From positions 62,001-126,000 of the forward strand of contig JASANC010000443.1 in assembly GCA_030248135.1 (NCBI GenBank): a stretch of DNA of 64,000 bases, written 5' to 3'. This DNA comes from Theristus sp. LFF4_11. Lineage: Eukaryota > Nematoda > Chromadorea > Monhysterida > Xyalidae. Made by a program: the position numbers and the translations under genes. Position 1 is the stretch's first letter, and each line of letters starts with the position of its first letter. The notes below the pieces were generated by a model that was given only the letters and a program-made list of their open reading frames with translations, was not told the origin of the DNA and ran no database searches. Positions 34,613 to 47,859 of the stretch are shown one piece after another.

Positions 34613-37390
34613 ATGTCGTGTCATCAGTGCGCGGCAAAGTTTGGCTTCATGAAAAAAGAGGTTGGTCACTGACTTCTATTTTTTAGCTGAACCTTTTTAG
34701 GCTCTCAAGCCTTTGCATTGTTATCTAAACCGTTTTGCTTATATTTTCAGCTCGGCTGTCCAAGCTGTCGTTTTTCGTATTGCGCCAAATGTTTGTGCTA
34801 TAAAATGGTGGTGCCGAGACTGGCCGATGGTGGACAGCACGCCGTCTGTTCACAATGTTTCACAGCTGAACAACGACGTGTTCAGCAAGTTTGTAAAAAA
34901 GAGCTTTCATTCAATAAATTGCATTTTGTTCGGCAAAATGATGACTTCAATCAGCAACCAAGCTGTCTTCCAATCACTACCAGCTTCACCACACTGCAAG
35001 AATTGTATGATGGCGTTCTTGGCATCATTTGTATTCACAAATATTTCAGGCGCAGCAGAAGTCTGCGCATGCTTCGTCTCCAGCAGCGCCCAGTTCATCC
35101 ACCAGTGCACACAAATTCCTGAGTCTGCCCGATCAACCGCCCCCGTCGATGCGAGGTGGCCCCTCAGTTGTGCCCTTTTCATCGCCTGTCGGCCCACATG
35201 TGCCGAAATCGCAGCGAGGCCATTGGTCAGCTGACGATCAAGCATTGGTGGCTCGTTTGGAGCAGCTGAGACGTGACAGGGCAGGTGCGTCTATCACGAT
35301 TCATTCAAGACACTTGACTTATCAAAGGCAAGCAGCTGATTGGCTCTGCTTTTAAATTGCACGCACTCCCTGATTGGTTGGACTGATTAGATTGATACTG
35401 CCAGTCAGCGTGCCAGATTCGAAAAGCCAAAATGCAGAAATTTCATTGCAGTTTTACCGCAACTGACTGGATGGAAATTGTAGTGAACTGATGGGATTAA
35501 CTCAATTTTGAATGTTTCGTGATTGTGCTGGTTGCTTCATTCGGTCTAATTATCTTGCATTTCAGCTGTAGAAAAACCGATTCCGACGCAAGATGAAATC
35601 GAGAGACGGCTTGCGGCGTTGCGCGGCTGTGACCCGGAGTTGATTCGAAATCCGCGAATGGTATTTGCAGCGTTGATTGTTTTTTAAACGTTCTTAGTTC
35701 TACTATCGTTTTTGGTTCTGCGCTACGACGCTGGCCTAGGTAGGCAATCAGTTCCGTGCTTTCAAATTCAAAATTCTAAATTCAAATTTTGCAAGAGTGA
35801 CCCGATTCAACAGGGTCACTATTGAATTGCAACTGAAACAAGCAAACTATGATTTCGTCAGTCATTGATGACATATGGAGTCACCGAACCAAAATTGTAC
35901 GGTATCCGTGATCTTTGTGTTTTTCTTGCGATTCAGTTTGTCAGCGATGACTTTGTGCCGTCGACACAAAAGAGCACAACCGAGGCCACGTCAGATCTGC
36001 TTGATCAGTTGAGTGCGCAAACGAAAATGGAACAGAGACACCGCCGTGAACAGACAGGCACAGACGAGGGGCTGGTGCCGCCAGGCGCGTCGTCGGATGT
36101 CAGCGGTTGGTTTTTCGCAGTTTTTCGCAGTTGTAAGGTTTGGTAGTGGGGATCCACTCGGTCTTGCGGATATGCCACACCATGCTGACGAATGATACTT
36201 TTGACTTCACCGTTTTCATCTGTTATTGAGCTAGACTGTAGAGGGAGCTGGAGCAATCATTCTGCATCTGATGTGGTTGACCCCGACATACAGTGACTGT
36301 CCATGCGGTTTCGGTTTGACTTTGCACATTCTGCTCACAGACGTGAGCGGCCAAGAGAACGCGAACGACTCGACGTCGAGTGTGGAGCGGAGCGCCCGCG
36401 AAGTACATGAACTGCTGCAGAACATCGACCGTGAGTGCACCGCAGAGGCACACGCGGCACTGGACGCACTCAAGAAAGACACGGCCATACAAGAGCAGCT
36501 GCGCAAGATCAGACAAGACAGTGCGTGCTTGCTTCTTTGATTTACGTACGAACGTTTTTCAGACATTTGCGCTCAGAGTGTAAAACACTGGCACTTTGTA
36601 TTTGGCACTTTGTGTCTGGCATGCTAATTGGCTTGCTTGACTTGCTTGAACGAATTAGTGAGTCTAGTTCAAAAGCAACCAATCAGCTGATTCTGATTGA
36701 TTGTCTGATTGAAAGTTTGATTTTAGTTTGAAATGCTATTAATATTTGCAGGCGTGAAAGAATCAACCAAGGACGAAGCAATTGCTGAGCAGTTTGGTAG
36801 AAAATGGGACGAGCAATCAAGCGACCTTGATGAGGAAGATCCAGAGAAAGAGGAACGCATCGCACGTCGAATAACTCAAATGGTGACTGTGGTCATTAAT
36901 ATTTCTCATTATTCGCGCTTAAGGTGTTTTTTAGCGACAGTTTTCAATACTGTCATGCATAAGAAGTTTATTGGCCGAATCGGATACCTGCGCACTGATT
37001 GATTGCATAATGCGCTGCGAGTTTCCTATTTTTCATTATTCGAACATCAAAAGACACGAATTCTCGCAGATACTCGAAGAGGAGGAATTAGATGAGCGTC
37101 TCAGCCAGTTGCCGCGCCGTCGTCCGCCATCAGCAACAGCAAGCCACGAGCCGTGTGCGTGTTCGACATCGAAGCCTGGCGGTGGTGACATTGCGAAATC
37201 AGCGGTGAACCGCGAGTCTGACGATGAAATCGACACGTGGTGTTGCATTTGCAACGACGACGCCACTGTGACGTGTACCGGCTGCGACGACGATCCGTAC
37301 TGCAAACGCTGCTTTGCTGAGGGACATGACCGCGAGGACTATGAACACCACAGGGCGGTGCCGTTCCGCAGAAAAAATTTCCACCGTTGA
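34613..37390 (+). CDS. ZFYVE19: Abscission/NoCut checkpoint regulator (ANCHR)
   Basis: Eight exons: 34613-34660, 34751-~34888, 35050-~35281, 35566-35659, 35938-~36103, 36342-~36520, 36752-~36881, 37070-37390. The N-terminal FYVE-type zinc finger starts at residue 1 (MSCHQCAAKFGFMKKE|LGCPSCRFSYCAKCL...VCSQCF) as in ZFYVE19. A MIM1-type motif (DEIERRLAALRG) lies in exon 4. A helical acidic middle follows, and the C-terminal zinc-binding module is WCCICNDDATVTCTGCDDDPYCKRCF...HH. ANCHR holds VPS4 at the midbody ring to delay abscission when chromatin is trapped. All landmark regions are present and the length (about 390 residues) is in the family range. Confidence 0.88.
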
Positions 37391-37616
37391 AATGGAGCTT
37401 GTGAGAATGGTGCGATGGTTTTTTTTCAAAATCAACCGTGCAGTTAAAGTGTAAAACAATGTGCAATTTGTGCCTTCTGGTGCGCTGATTAGCTGCATCT
37501 AGCTGGCTGCACCAATCAGTCAACTCAATTCAAAAGCAGCCATTCAGCTGGCTGATTGCCGATAATTTACAATTCGATTATACTTGGTGCTTTTTCATTT
37601 GAGTCGCGAAACTAAA
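37391..37616. other. ANCHR 3' region
   Basis: No coding sequence. Contains CCAATCA motifs (around 37511) and a short sequence TTGCCGATRATTTACAATT (about 37556) that also precedes the related foldback element at 14375. Confidence 0.4.
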
Positions 37617-38065
37617 TACCGTATTACCCCCATTGACCCCCCCCCACCATTAATCCCCCCCTCCAATAACCCCCCCCAACAAGTTTCCGAATGATCCCCC
37701 CCACAAATAATCCCCCATGGGGGTTAATTGGAAACCTGTTTGAAACACATACCCAGCGAATTCAGTGGCTGAATGCAGTGACATTGGTGAAATTGTGCTA
37801 CCAAAGGCCCCAAAGGGATGAGTTAATGGTAATTTCATTACAAAAGGCTGTTACAAAAGGAAATCTCTGTGAAAAGTAGAAGTTTCTGCGACTTTCTTGC
37901 CTGCCATGCAAGATATTTTTGCCGTTTTTCAACAAACCCCACCCCTAGAATTTGTTTGTAAATAAACCCCCCCCACCAATAATCCCCCCCCACCAATAAA
38001 CCCCCACCCCTAAAAGTCGCTGACGTACTAATCCCCCATGGGGGTTTATTGGGGGTAATACGGTA
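37617..38065. mobile_element. G-tract-rich foldback element, copy 2 (inverted)
   Basis: Starts TACCGTATTACCCCC and ends GGGGGTAATACGGTA. The core matches 14375-14826 in reverse complement (CTACCAAAGGCCCCAAA, AAAGTCGCAGAAACTTCTAC). Here the plus strand carries C runs, so the G tracts are on the minus strand. No coding potential. It lies between ANCHR and SVOP. Confidence 0.85.
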
Positions 38066-39090
38066 GCTGCTTTATCACGTCGACTGCGTACCCATCGTGA
38101 TTTGTTTTAATCAGGCTTGAAACTGAATTTGTTTCGGGTGGAAATGTGTTGTGATTGCTAGAAAAACTTTGCGATAATAGCATTACATTTATTGGAATAA
38201 GCAATAAAAAACCCTGGAGTTTGAATGATTGACAATTTTGGTTTTGCGAATGCGTCTAACTCGCTTTGCTTACTGCTATTAATTTATTTGCCTTTTTCGC
38301 TGTTTGTTCGTTTTCAACTTTCCCGCCGTTGTGAGAATTTTAATTTCCCAATATCTTTTCAATTTCCTTTTTCTCCCGCTGTTCTTATCGAGTTTACTCG
38401 TTTGCCCTGTATGGTTTGGCAAAAGCTGACGCTCATTCCTCTTGCTCAATAACTTCAACCCAGCCACCTGTCAGTCGCTTCAATGAAACGAGCCGAGCAT
38501 TAGCATGCGTCTCTAGGTCCAACACTGAACTGCTACGCATTCGCACGCTAACAACCGCGCGCTAACCATGCTTTTGAATGATATGAAAAAATATTGATTC
38601 GGTTCTGCATTTGCCCCTCCGGAGTGCAGAGAAGAAACGACTTCACCACAATCCATTGCGGCAATGAAACGAATGTGGCATAATGGACTGCCTGTGTGCA
38701 TGGCGCTTGTTTGCGTTGCTCGCTTTGGGGCTACACGATTTATAATAGCGCTTCGTTCCGTCTGCTGTTTACAACGGAAACAAGAATGTCTGGCTTTTGA
38801 TGCTTATGAATGAATTATCTATATTGCGTTGTTTCGTTGAGTTCCTTGTGCTCTTATTTCTTGTTTTGTCGACTTCGTTTTTGATATCAAGTTTGTCCTG
38901 AACACCGCAGTTCAGTCTTTTATTTCCACGTTTTTCAGATCCAGTTTATGCAAATCCGCCGGATTCCAGTGCTTACTAACTCAATATTTCTGAATTCCGA
39001 ATCAACAACGATTGACAATCATTCTGACGATATGAATCTCGATAATTGTATTTTGAATTACGACTTTTATTTTTGAACTGCCGAATCGAA
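38066..39090. other. Intergenic region upstream of SVOP, no gene seen
   Basis: T-rich sequence; the open frame at 38225-38452 encodes only a hydrophobic stretch with no recognised family. It probably includes the distal SVOP promoter. Confidence 0.4.
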
Positions 39091-42000
39091 ATGGGCGACA
39101 AAGTTGTACTGACGGAAATTTTGGAGGCATCACATCTAACCGATACATACACAAATTTGACACCGCAGGGCCTGTTCGAAGGGTTCGTGTTTTTTTTTTA
39201 GTTTTGACATGAAGATACTGATCGGTTGCATTTGCATTGAAACTCACGATTACACGAGCCCGGTGCAACAGTTGTGATTTTAATCGCAAGAAAGGGGTTT
39301 TTATTAGCATGAATGGGTGTGGGCATAATGACCAAGTAGCACCTGCACTACTTTGTGCACCTTCGTTACTTTTGTTCCCGTTTCAAAAGTTCACAATACT
39401 TTCACTTCTGAAACGGAACATGCACATTCATGCCAATAAAAACCCTTTGTATTGTGATAATTTTAGTTTTGTACAAACAAACAGTAATGTCACTTGACAC
39501 TTGTGTATCGCTGCACCGAACCACATACAAACAATTGTACAGTATGCTTCTTTAAACCTGTCGAAGCTTTCAGCAGAATACAGAACCCGCGAACAAAGAC
39601 CCACGAGATCGGTTTCGAAAGGAGACATCTTTATGAGATTTTGATTCCAACCAAATCCATTAATTCTTTATCAATTCAAAGTTTTGCTTGCTCTGTATTC
39701 TCGTGAAAAAAAAATTTGACAGCTTGAACAAGCGTACTGCGCAATATGTTATAAAATAAAGTTTGTCATGGCTATTGTATCTCTCTTGAAACCGTATCTC
39801 GAAACCAAACTGGACTGTATCATTGTGTTCTGTTGTGATATTACTTGTTTGTTGTGCTGTCGAATCCCAGCGTTACGTGGCACTGTCACAACAACGCCAC
39901 TTTCATTTTCACATTTTTATGTGTGTGTTGTGCACGCTGAAAGTACAACATGTTGACGCGGTTTTCGCAGACAACAACAACATGCGATTGATTGGCAGCC
40001 ATTTTGCACTGTGCACCTTGTTTATTTCTTGTGATATTTGTCAGCGTTTTTCGATGTTTCGCCAAAAATTGTAGCTTTTTTACGATGTCGTGATCTTACA
40101 ATGATCAAGTCTGTTTTTAATTGATTTTTCACTGTTCAACCATGTTTGGTGGCGAGGCGGAGACGTTGAGGTGATTTCTTTTATCCACGAGTTTTTTCGT
40201 TTTTTGCAACCGATCAACATTCAGCAGTCTCGTTTTTTTTAAATTTGAGAATCCGAACTGGACCTTCTTGACCGAATCATCCATTCATTTAATTATTTTC
40301 ATCAAAAAAACTTCATTTTTTCTCAGAATTGTCGGCGACGGCAATCAAGATCGTGGGCAAACGGGAGCGTCCTCTGTCAGATACCAACACCATGGCAACG
40401 GCAAGGAAACGACGAACGACACGGGCAGGGTCGCCTTTGGCTCGGTCGACGAGCACTCGGAGCGTGCAGGTCGGTTGCAACGGTGCTTTCGTCTGCATTG
40501 TACGGTTTTCCCACCCAGTATTGAAAAATACTAACTTTTATTGTCGATTTACACGGTGGAGAGGACACGTAGTGGCTGAAACTTTGAAGAACAGAACATG
40601 CAAAACAGGTTTCAACAAGAAAAACGAGTTTTTTAGGTTGTTGACGTGGCATTAGAGCGCCATATATTTGTTCCATCTAAAACTGAGAGGTGATTATATT
40701 AAAAGTTAAAATATTGGTAGTCGTGGCCTCGGATTAAAATTTTTACATAATGCGGCCCGTTTGGCGAGTTGCGGTGCTTCAAAGTCGTGGCCATTACTTG
40801 TGTGCCATTGATTAAACTTTTTGTTGCGTTGCTGTTTCTCGTGTTCACGTTCTTGCGCAATGAATGGTCAGTCATCGTGAGAGATTTGACAACCAGATTG
40901 TTTTTGTGCTTGACGGCAACTTTTTTAGTTTCCGTGTTGAATTTTGTTCCATTGTTTAGTCTACAAAAATTGATGAGCCCTTTCACACTTTCTTGTCCAC
41001 ACCACTATGTCGTAATTGTGTTATAACAGCTGTCTTTTTTTATTCACGTCAATTTTTATCAACAATCATAGCATCACACTGTTTCCGTCACTTCCGCAAA
41101 ACTGTGGGCCATACCAGACACAGATCAAACAAGCTGTCATATTGACCACCATATAATCAATGTATGCAGCTCAAGCTCATGTTTGAATTTCAGGTGTGGG
41201 TGGAATTTTACAATATACTTAACTGTAGGAATATAAAGAATGGAAATCCTGGTGGGGTGCACACAGTTTTATGGTGCATGGATGATTTAGTGCACAGGTG
41301 TTGTGCTACTAGCTTGTTGTGGTTTGCATCAAGCTTACGTGCGATTTGAAAGCGGCCAACCATTGGTAGGGTTGCTGTTATTCCTTCAGTCCTTCCCAGC
41401 GTTACTGAGCCAACCCAGCATGCAGTAAAAATAAGCGTCAGATTTCGAGATTTCTGGCTCGTTCTGCTGTTTTTATGCTCGGAGTTTTATGTTGTTGTAA
41501 CGTTTGTGAATGCATTTATTTTCGTGATCGTGTTCGATGATGCACTGATTTTTTCGTAACACCGGTAAAGAACTTTGTGCTGATAATTTTGTTTTGAGCT
41601 TTTGAAGTCGATACTTTTCCTTTTGTTGCAGACAGCTGAAAGCATGCAGCCCACCTGAAGCTTCGGTACATTTCATTTTGTACACAACCTTGTAAATAGC
41701 TGTATACTAACAAACAAAACTATGGTTTGGTCTTTTACGTCACCACTTGCAACTGAAAAGATCGTTGCTGAAGCTGAGGAACAGAAAAGGAAACCGAAAA
41801 CTTATGACACTTTCACTCCTACAGCCGAAGGTTTGTAACATTGGATGTTTGTGTGAAATGGTTTGAAACGATTGGCTGCATGTCTTTCTGAGCACTATAT
41901 TGTATGTCAGAATTTTTTTTCTGATTTTATGTGACTTCTTCTTTTTGTTTACACCACTGTTTTGAATTATGTTGGGTTGGTTCAATATGTTCTTGGTTAT

Positions 42001-45000
42001 CTAATTTTGTTGTTGTTTTCATTTGTTTGGTGCATCTGCATTTTGTTGTTTCTGCATCTTGTTCTTGCATTCTTTCTAAATTCCGTCTTCTTAGATCGTC
42101 ACCACAAGAAATGGCACCAGATTGAAAACACTGCCGGAGTCCGATTTACGGAATCGGATGGCGAAGACGACACCCTTTTGGATGAGGCCGGGTCAGGCGA
42201 CGAAAGCGGCCTATTCCCATTGTTGCCCGTGTCTTCATCAGACGAATATCAATTTGTTGAACTGCGATCAATTCATTCGGATGATGACGGGTTACCAGGT
42301 GCATGGATGAGTGGACTTGTTGAAATTTAGATAGACAGGTTTGTTGGTGGAAATTGACCTGCTCTGCTCTGCTGTTAATTATGTTCATTTGGTGTCATTG
42401 TTTGTACCGGGCTAACCAGTTCAACACGCAATGCACAGTTATTTTCAGTTTGCCTGGGTGGCTTTGGCTTTGTCTTGCAACGTTTCCTCTGCCGCGTTTG
42501 CTTGCCGACGTTTTGTTGTGCTCTGTATGCTCTGTTTGCAATTATGTCCTGTTTGCTCAATTGCCTTGAAAGATGTTCAATCGGATGGTTTTAGCTTTGT
42601 CTTTCTAGCTGTGTCCTTGCGTCAGTGCATGGCTTTGACCATCGTGTTTTCTTCAACTTTGTAATTGTAACCACATGCGGAAATTTTTTTATGAGTAAAG
42701 AACAAGCAGCTTTTTGGCAGAATGGTCTCTCCATTCCGTGTACGACCACGGCATTTTGCTTATCTTGAATCACAAGCGGCAGCTTTGTTTGAGCTGCCTG
42801 CCGCAGCTTGTTTGTCCAACGATTTACATGTTCGTGAACAGAAATGATTGTGAATTTTCCGGCCAGGCAATCCCCATTTTTTGCAGACACCTACACAGTC
42901 GATCAGGCGGTGGACGCGCTCGGCTTCGGAAAGTTCCAGATCAAACTGTCGCTGTTGACCGGCATCGCGTGGGTGTGTTGCCATTTGCGCCATTTTGTTT
43001 TCATGTTTTTGAGTTATTTAAAAAAAAATTGCTTTCATTGATCCATCAAGATGGCGGACGCGATGGAAATGATGATCTTGGCGATTTTATCACCGGCGCT
43101 GCACTGCGACTGGTGGCTGTCGTCGTGGCAGCAAGCCGCAATCACCACGGTATGCATCGGTGATTGCTTTGGAGTCGTTGAGTCGCCTTACTGGTGTGAT
43201 GTACCTAGTGATCGACATAACTCACCTGAACCTTGCCATTTTCAGATCGTCTTCAGCGGTATGATGACCAGCTCAACGGTTTGGGGCAATATCTGCGATA
43301 AATACGGACGAAAATCGGTCTGTGTGAACCAAATTACAGTCAAACTTTGAATGGTGTTTTGAATGATCTGGTTTTTTAATGTTTGAATGTGTTTGCACTT
43401 AGCTGCGTCGAGCTGCTTGGACTAATCAGTGAATTTGCAGTAAAATGTAAAATACGAAAAAAATCATCCAAAAAACGCCAGTTCTTTCAGGGTCTAATCT
43501 GTTCGGCTGCTGTGACCTTTTATTTCGGCTTTTTGTCTGCATTTGCACCGAATTTCGTCTGGCTGCTAATACTCCGAGGTATGACCGGCTTCGGCATCGG
43601 TGGTGTACCACAGTCGGTGACCCTCTACGCTGAGTTTCTGCCGTCGACCCATCGAGCGAAATGCGTCGTGCTCATTGAGGTATTCAGGGAGGGTGGGGTT
43701 TTTATTCCAAATCATTGGTTTGTGACTTCCTTCAGGTCACGCTGTTACGCTCATTCGTGAAACAAAAAAAACGGCAATCTTTCTTCATTGCGTTGCTTTA
43801 TCAGAGCAAGCGCTCATTAACGTTGACACGTGCGTGCGTAGCAAGTGCTTCAGCGTTGTTTCATCATGAATGGTCGTTCAGTCGCACCATCAGTGCTCTG
43901 TGTGCCTTTGTTTCGCAGGCGTTCTGGGCGATCGGCGCCGCCGTGGAGGTCTGCCTAGCGTGGCTCGTGATGGAGTCGTTCGGCTGGCGGTGGCTGCTTG
44001 GTCTCAGCGCGTTGCCGTGCGCCATCTTCTGTCTCAGTTGTTTCGTACGCTCTTTTGAAAACACGTTGTTTTTCTGGCACGCAGTTTTTACATGAAAACT
44101 GGATACAGTCCTAGTCTGAAAACACGACGGAGTGGAGTTGCACAGTAACAAACACACCACACACACATGCACAAAAACATATACGGCATGCGCTTTGCAG
44201 CGATATTGTCTGTGTGTGCACACGTGTTTGTGTGTGATGTGCAGCCTTACTGTGTTATGACAGAGACAGAGTCGTCAGAGAGACCAGCACTTGATTCAGC
44301 TCAAGTAAAGATTTTACGATTCAACGAAACTAATGCGCTGGATTGGTCTGTCTTCCACATTGCCCCACCTGGTTCGTGTCTTTCCAGTGGCTGCCAGAAA
44401 GCGCCCGCTATCAAGTCGCTTGCGGCCAATCGGAGCTGGCGATGGAGACGCTGAAGCGGATCGCGCACGAAAACGGCAAGCCAATGCTGCTCGGCAAACT
44501 CGTCGACAATCCGGACATTGACGTGCGCTGGTTTTTGTTGTTTGAATGTCAGTAAAAGTCGTGGTCTGAAAATAGTGCACTCGGTAGCGCTATTTAGCTT
44601 ATTTTTTTCAAAAACCCTGCAATCTTTAGAATACAAAACGGGGCCGAATCGTCGATCTATTCCACGACGACATCAGAGCGACCACGCTTTTGCTGTGGTT
44701 CATATGGTTGGTTGAATTTGGCGAATCAATTTTTGCTGCTGTCCGTTTCCCAGCTGCGTTCAGGATGGAGCGTGGCTTATGGACTTGCATTATGGATAAT
44801 GGCTGATTGAAATGCACGCTCCGGTTTCGTTTGGACGCAGGTGGAAAACGCCATTTAACCAAAATTTGATGGGGAGTTGAAATAAATGACGTTTTTTCAA
44901 ACTTGTCAGGATGTCGAATGCATTCTGCTATTACGGACTCGTGATATTCACGACGCAACTCTTTGAAACTGGTGACGAGTGCCATGGTGAGTCTTTGGAT

Positions 45001-46830
45001 TTTTTTCGTCGTCGCGTTTATTTTAGCTAAGCTTTGGGTCCACTTTAGCTTGCGTCCAGTGTCATTTTTCTCTACTTTTTTCACCTTTTTTGTATCACTG
45101 ATTGCGCTGCTCGGCGCTGCCACATCTTGCTTTTTTATTGTCCTGCTTTTTATCTTTATGACTTAACTCTTAATGCTTTGCTTCTTAAACGGTCAGGTGG
45201 TCACAAAAAGGACGTCAGTATCCTTGGTCGTGCGCCGACCGAACTGGCGTGCCCATTGGAGTGCCACAGGCTGAACAGAGACGACTACACCGACTTGTTA
45301 TGGACGACGCTAGCGGAATTTCCCGGTAATTTTTTGGTGTTCAATAAGCTTTAGCAAGAACAACATCCGTTTTTATTTATTATAATCGATGCCACCTTCT
45401 TCAGGTTTACTATTGACATTTTTTATAATCGAATGGCTTGGCAGGCGAATCACGATGGCCAGTGAATTTGCAGTCTACGCCTTCTTTACGTTCCTTTTGT
45501 TTACGTGTTTGAACAGGTGATTTGGTTGTTGTTTCTCTTTTTATTTTGTTGATTTTTTCTCATTGTAATTTCTGTTTTCATTGTGTGATATTTTCCTTCA
45601 GATCAATCTTGACAGTGTTCTTATTCGTCGCGAGAGCGTTCATCTCTGGCGCCTTTCAAGCCGCCTATGTGTACACACCCGAGGTTGGTGGTAAAGAAAT
45701 CTTAGTGACTACATGCTGATGTAGAGGAAGTTTTTCTGCGTTTCCAAAAACCGCCACACCCGATGTGCCCATTTTCCTCGCTACATACCAAAGTAAAATC
45801 ACGTCTGAAAAGTAACGCCATTGCAATCGGGTAATGTTGCATACCCGCTGATGTTGCACAGTCACAACCAAACACACGGGCACCAATACGTTAACTACCC
45901 ATGCGTAGCTGTAGTGCGTGCGTGCGTTCGTGCACTGTGCAACGCAACAGCCAGTGTGCACTGCGTTCAGACCAGTGCTGCAGCGTTGTGCTGCCGTTTC
46001 ACGGTGCCTTCACGGCCACTCATGGTGTCTCCACACTTCTCTGGTATTATGCCGTGCGCTGCAGAATAATAAAAAGCTGACTGCCACCTGTGCAGGTGTA
46101 CCCAACGACCGTGCGTGCGATCGGCCTCGGCGCGTGCAGCGGCATGGCCCGTCTCGGCGCCATCATAACGCCGTTCGTGGCGCAGGTGGCCGCGCAGTCG
46201 TCCGTCAACATTCCGATCGCCGTGTACGGCTGCGTCGCCGTCATCAGCGTCTTCGCCTCCTTGATACTGCCGATCGAGACGAAGGGCAGAGAGCTGAAGG
46301 TGCGTCTGTTTTTTTAACGTTATCTGTTGTCTCTTGTGCTTGGTCTGTCTCGCCGCTGTGGTAAAACGGATTTTTTTGATGTGGTAACTTTCGATGAAGA
46401 AAGTTTTTTGGCAAGTTTTGGTTCATTGGAACACTGTTGAACGGTGAGGATTGGTGAACAGGTTTTTTTACATGATACTGGACTGGCTGATTGGCTGCAC
46501 TGGAGTAAGAAGCGGTGACTGGTATGCTGCATTGCAGAACCAATCAACATACTGCATTTTCACCTCCACAGTTGAACTATAAGATCACTGGCAATCGGCT
46601 GACTGACAGCTTTTGAGTTGGGCTCACTGATTGGCAGAACAGCCCGATGCAGCCAATTAGCATGCTAAGCTCAAATGCCAGAATGTTTGCAGTTACAAGT
46701 TGACTATGTTTGCAGTCTTTGGCTGTACAGTGGACGACTTTCGGTCAAGAATCTCGTCATCAACTTTCAACGACTTCTGAACCTTTTGTCTCAAAAGTTT
46801 TTATTCTCCTCTTTTCAGGACACACACTGA
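39091..46830 (+). CDS. SVOP: Synaptic vesicle 2-related protein (MFS transporter)
   Basis: Candidate first exons 39091-39182 or 40142-40170 (both joining 40327-40469), or 41722-41830, all feed into 42095-42299. Then 42887-42969, 43051-43149, 43246-43317, 43491-43679, 43920-~44043, 44389-~44531, ~44630-44706, ~44911-44984, 45198-45326, 45405-45519, 45601-45683, 46096-46299 and a 12-nt last exon 46819-46830 (DTH, stop). SVOP blocks: [47 protein letters not shown] (MFS motif A), [76 protein letters not shown], and [22 protein letters not shown]. Twelve membrane segments are expected. It is a vesicle transporter of neurons and endocrine cells whose substrate is unsettled; it binds nucleotides in vertebrates. 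The acidic cytosolic N-terminus is species-specific. Confidence 0.9.
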
Positions 46831-47859
46831 TGTAAAAACTTGATGCTGGATCGTGTGGTCTGAATCGTGCAAAATAAACAAAATGCGGTTGTTCATTTCA
46901 CCAAAGGTTTCACCTGTTCAATAATTTCACTTATGTATTGATGCTGCTCTGCTCGGACTCTTTGAATGTTTACTGTCCACTGTCGCAGCTCTCGGCACGC
47001 AGTTCGCTGGTATTTACCGTATCGGTTGCAATTTTTGTGATTGTCCGCAAAAATAATTGATTAAAAAACGAAAAAAATCAATGAGTTTTTGAAATATTTT
47101 TTCTGACAATCAAGGATGTTTTTTTGAGCACGAATATGTTGATTTCAAGTTTGAGCACAAGTTCAAGTTCAAATGTTGAATTGAACTTGAATTTCAAATA
47201 CGGTAGAATCCGATCTGCGTGTATTCAGAGGTTTGCCCATTGGAGTTATCACATAATCATTGTCTGACATGCTTTACCAAAAAATTGACCCGTGTTGTGC
47301 ATATATGGAGATTGTGTTGTTGTTGTGAATCGTTTTAAAATTTTTAGCAAATTTTCCAACAAGAACATTTTCATACGTTCTGGATACGTTCCTAACTGTT
47401 TACTATTTATTGTCTCAGGATAGAAAATGTGATGTTGCATAAAAATACTAATTTTTCAATTTGCTGCTTGTGGTGAATGAACATGGGGGTCAGTGATAAT
47501 AGAAATCTCGAGATCCTTGTTTTATTGATTGTAAATTCATTTTTTTTGCATTGACAACATATGATACTGACTGACTGAATGCTGCAAATATGTGATATTC
47601 TTGTTTGATTTCATTCTTTCCGACTTGAATATCGAAATTTACCGAATAAAAGTCTTCGATTTCGCTGGGATCGCTTTGTTGTTTGTGTCGTGTATTTTAC
47701 CGTTCTGCTTGCACGGTAGTTTAGAATTCTTATTTGCTTTACCTTTTTTGTTTGCTTCTATAATTTGCTTTTCTGTACAAAATATATGCGTATGTGATTT
47801 TATAAAAAATCGTAGAAAAAGGCACTATAAAACGGCGGCGGCGCACAGTTTTTTCTTCA
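46831..47859. other. Spacer between convergent SVOP and TRPC genes, no gene seen
   Basis: AT-rich, no recognisable exon. CTGATTGG-type motifs occur just upstream inside the SVOP last intron (about 46484 and 46627). Likely 3' UTRs of both genes. Confidence 0.5.
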
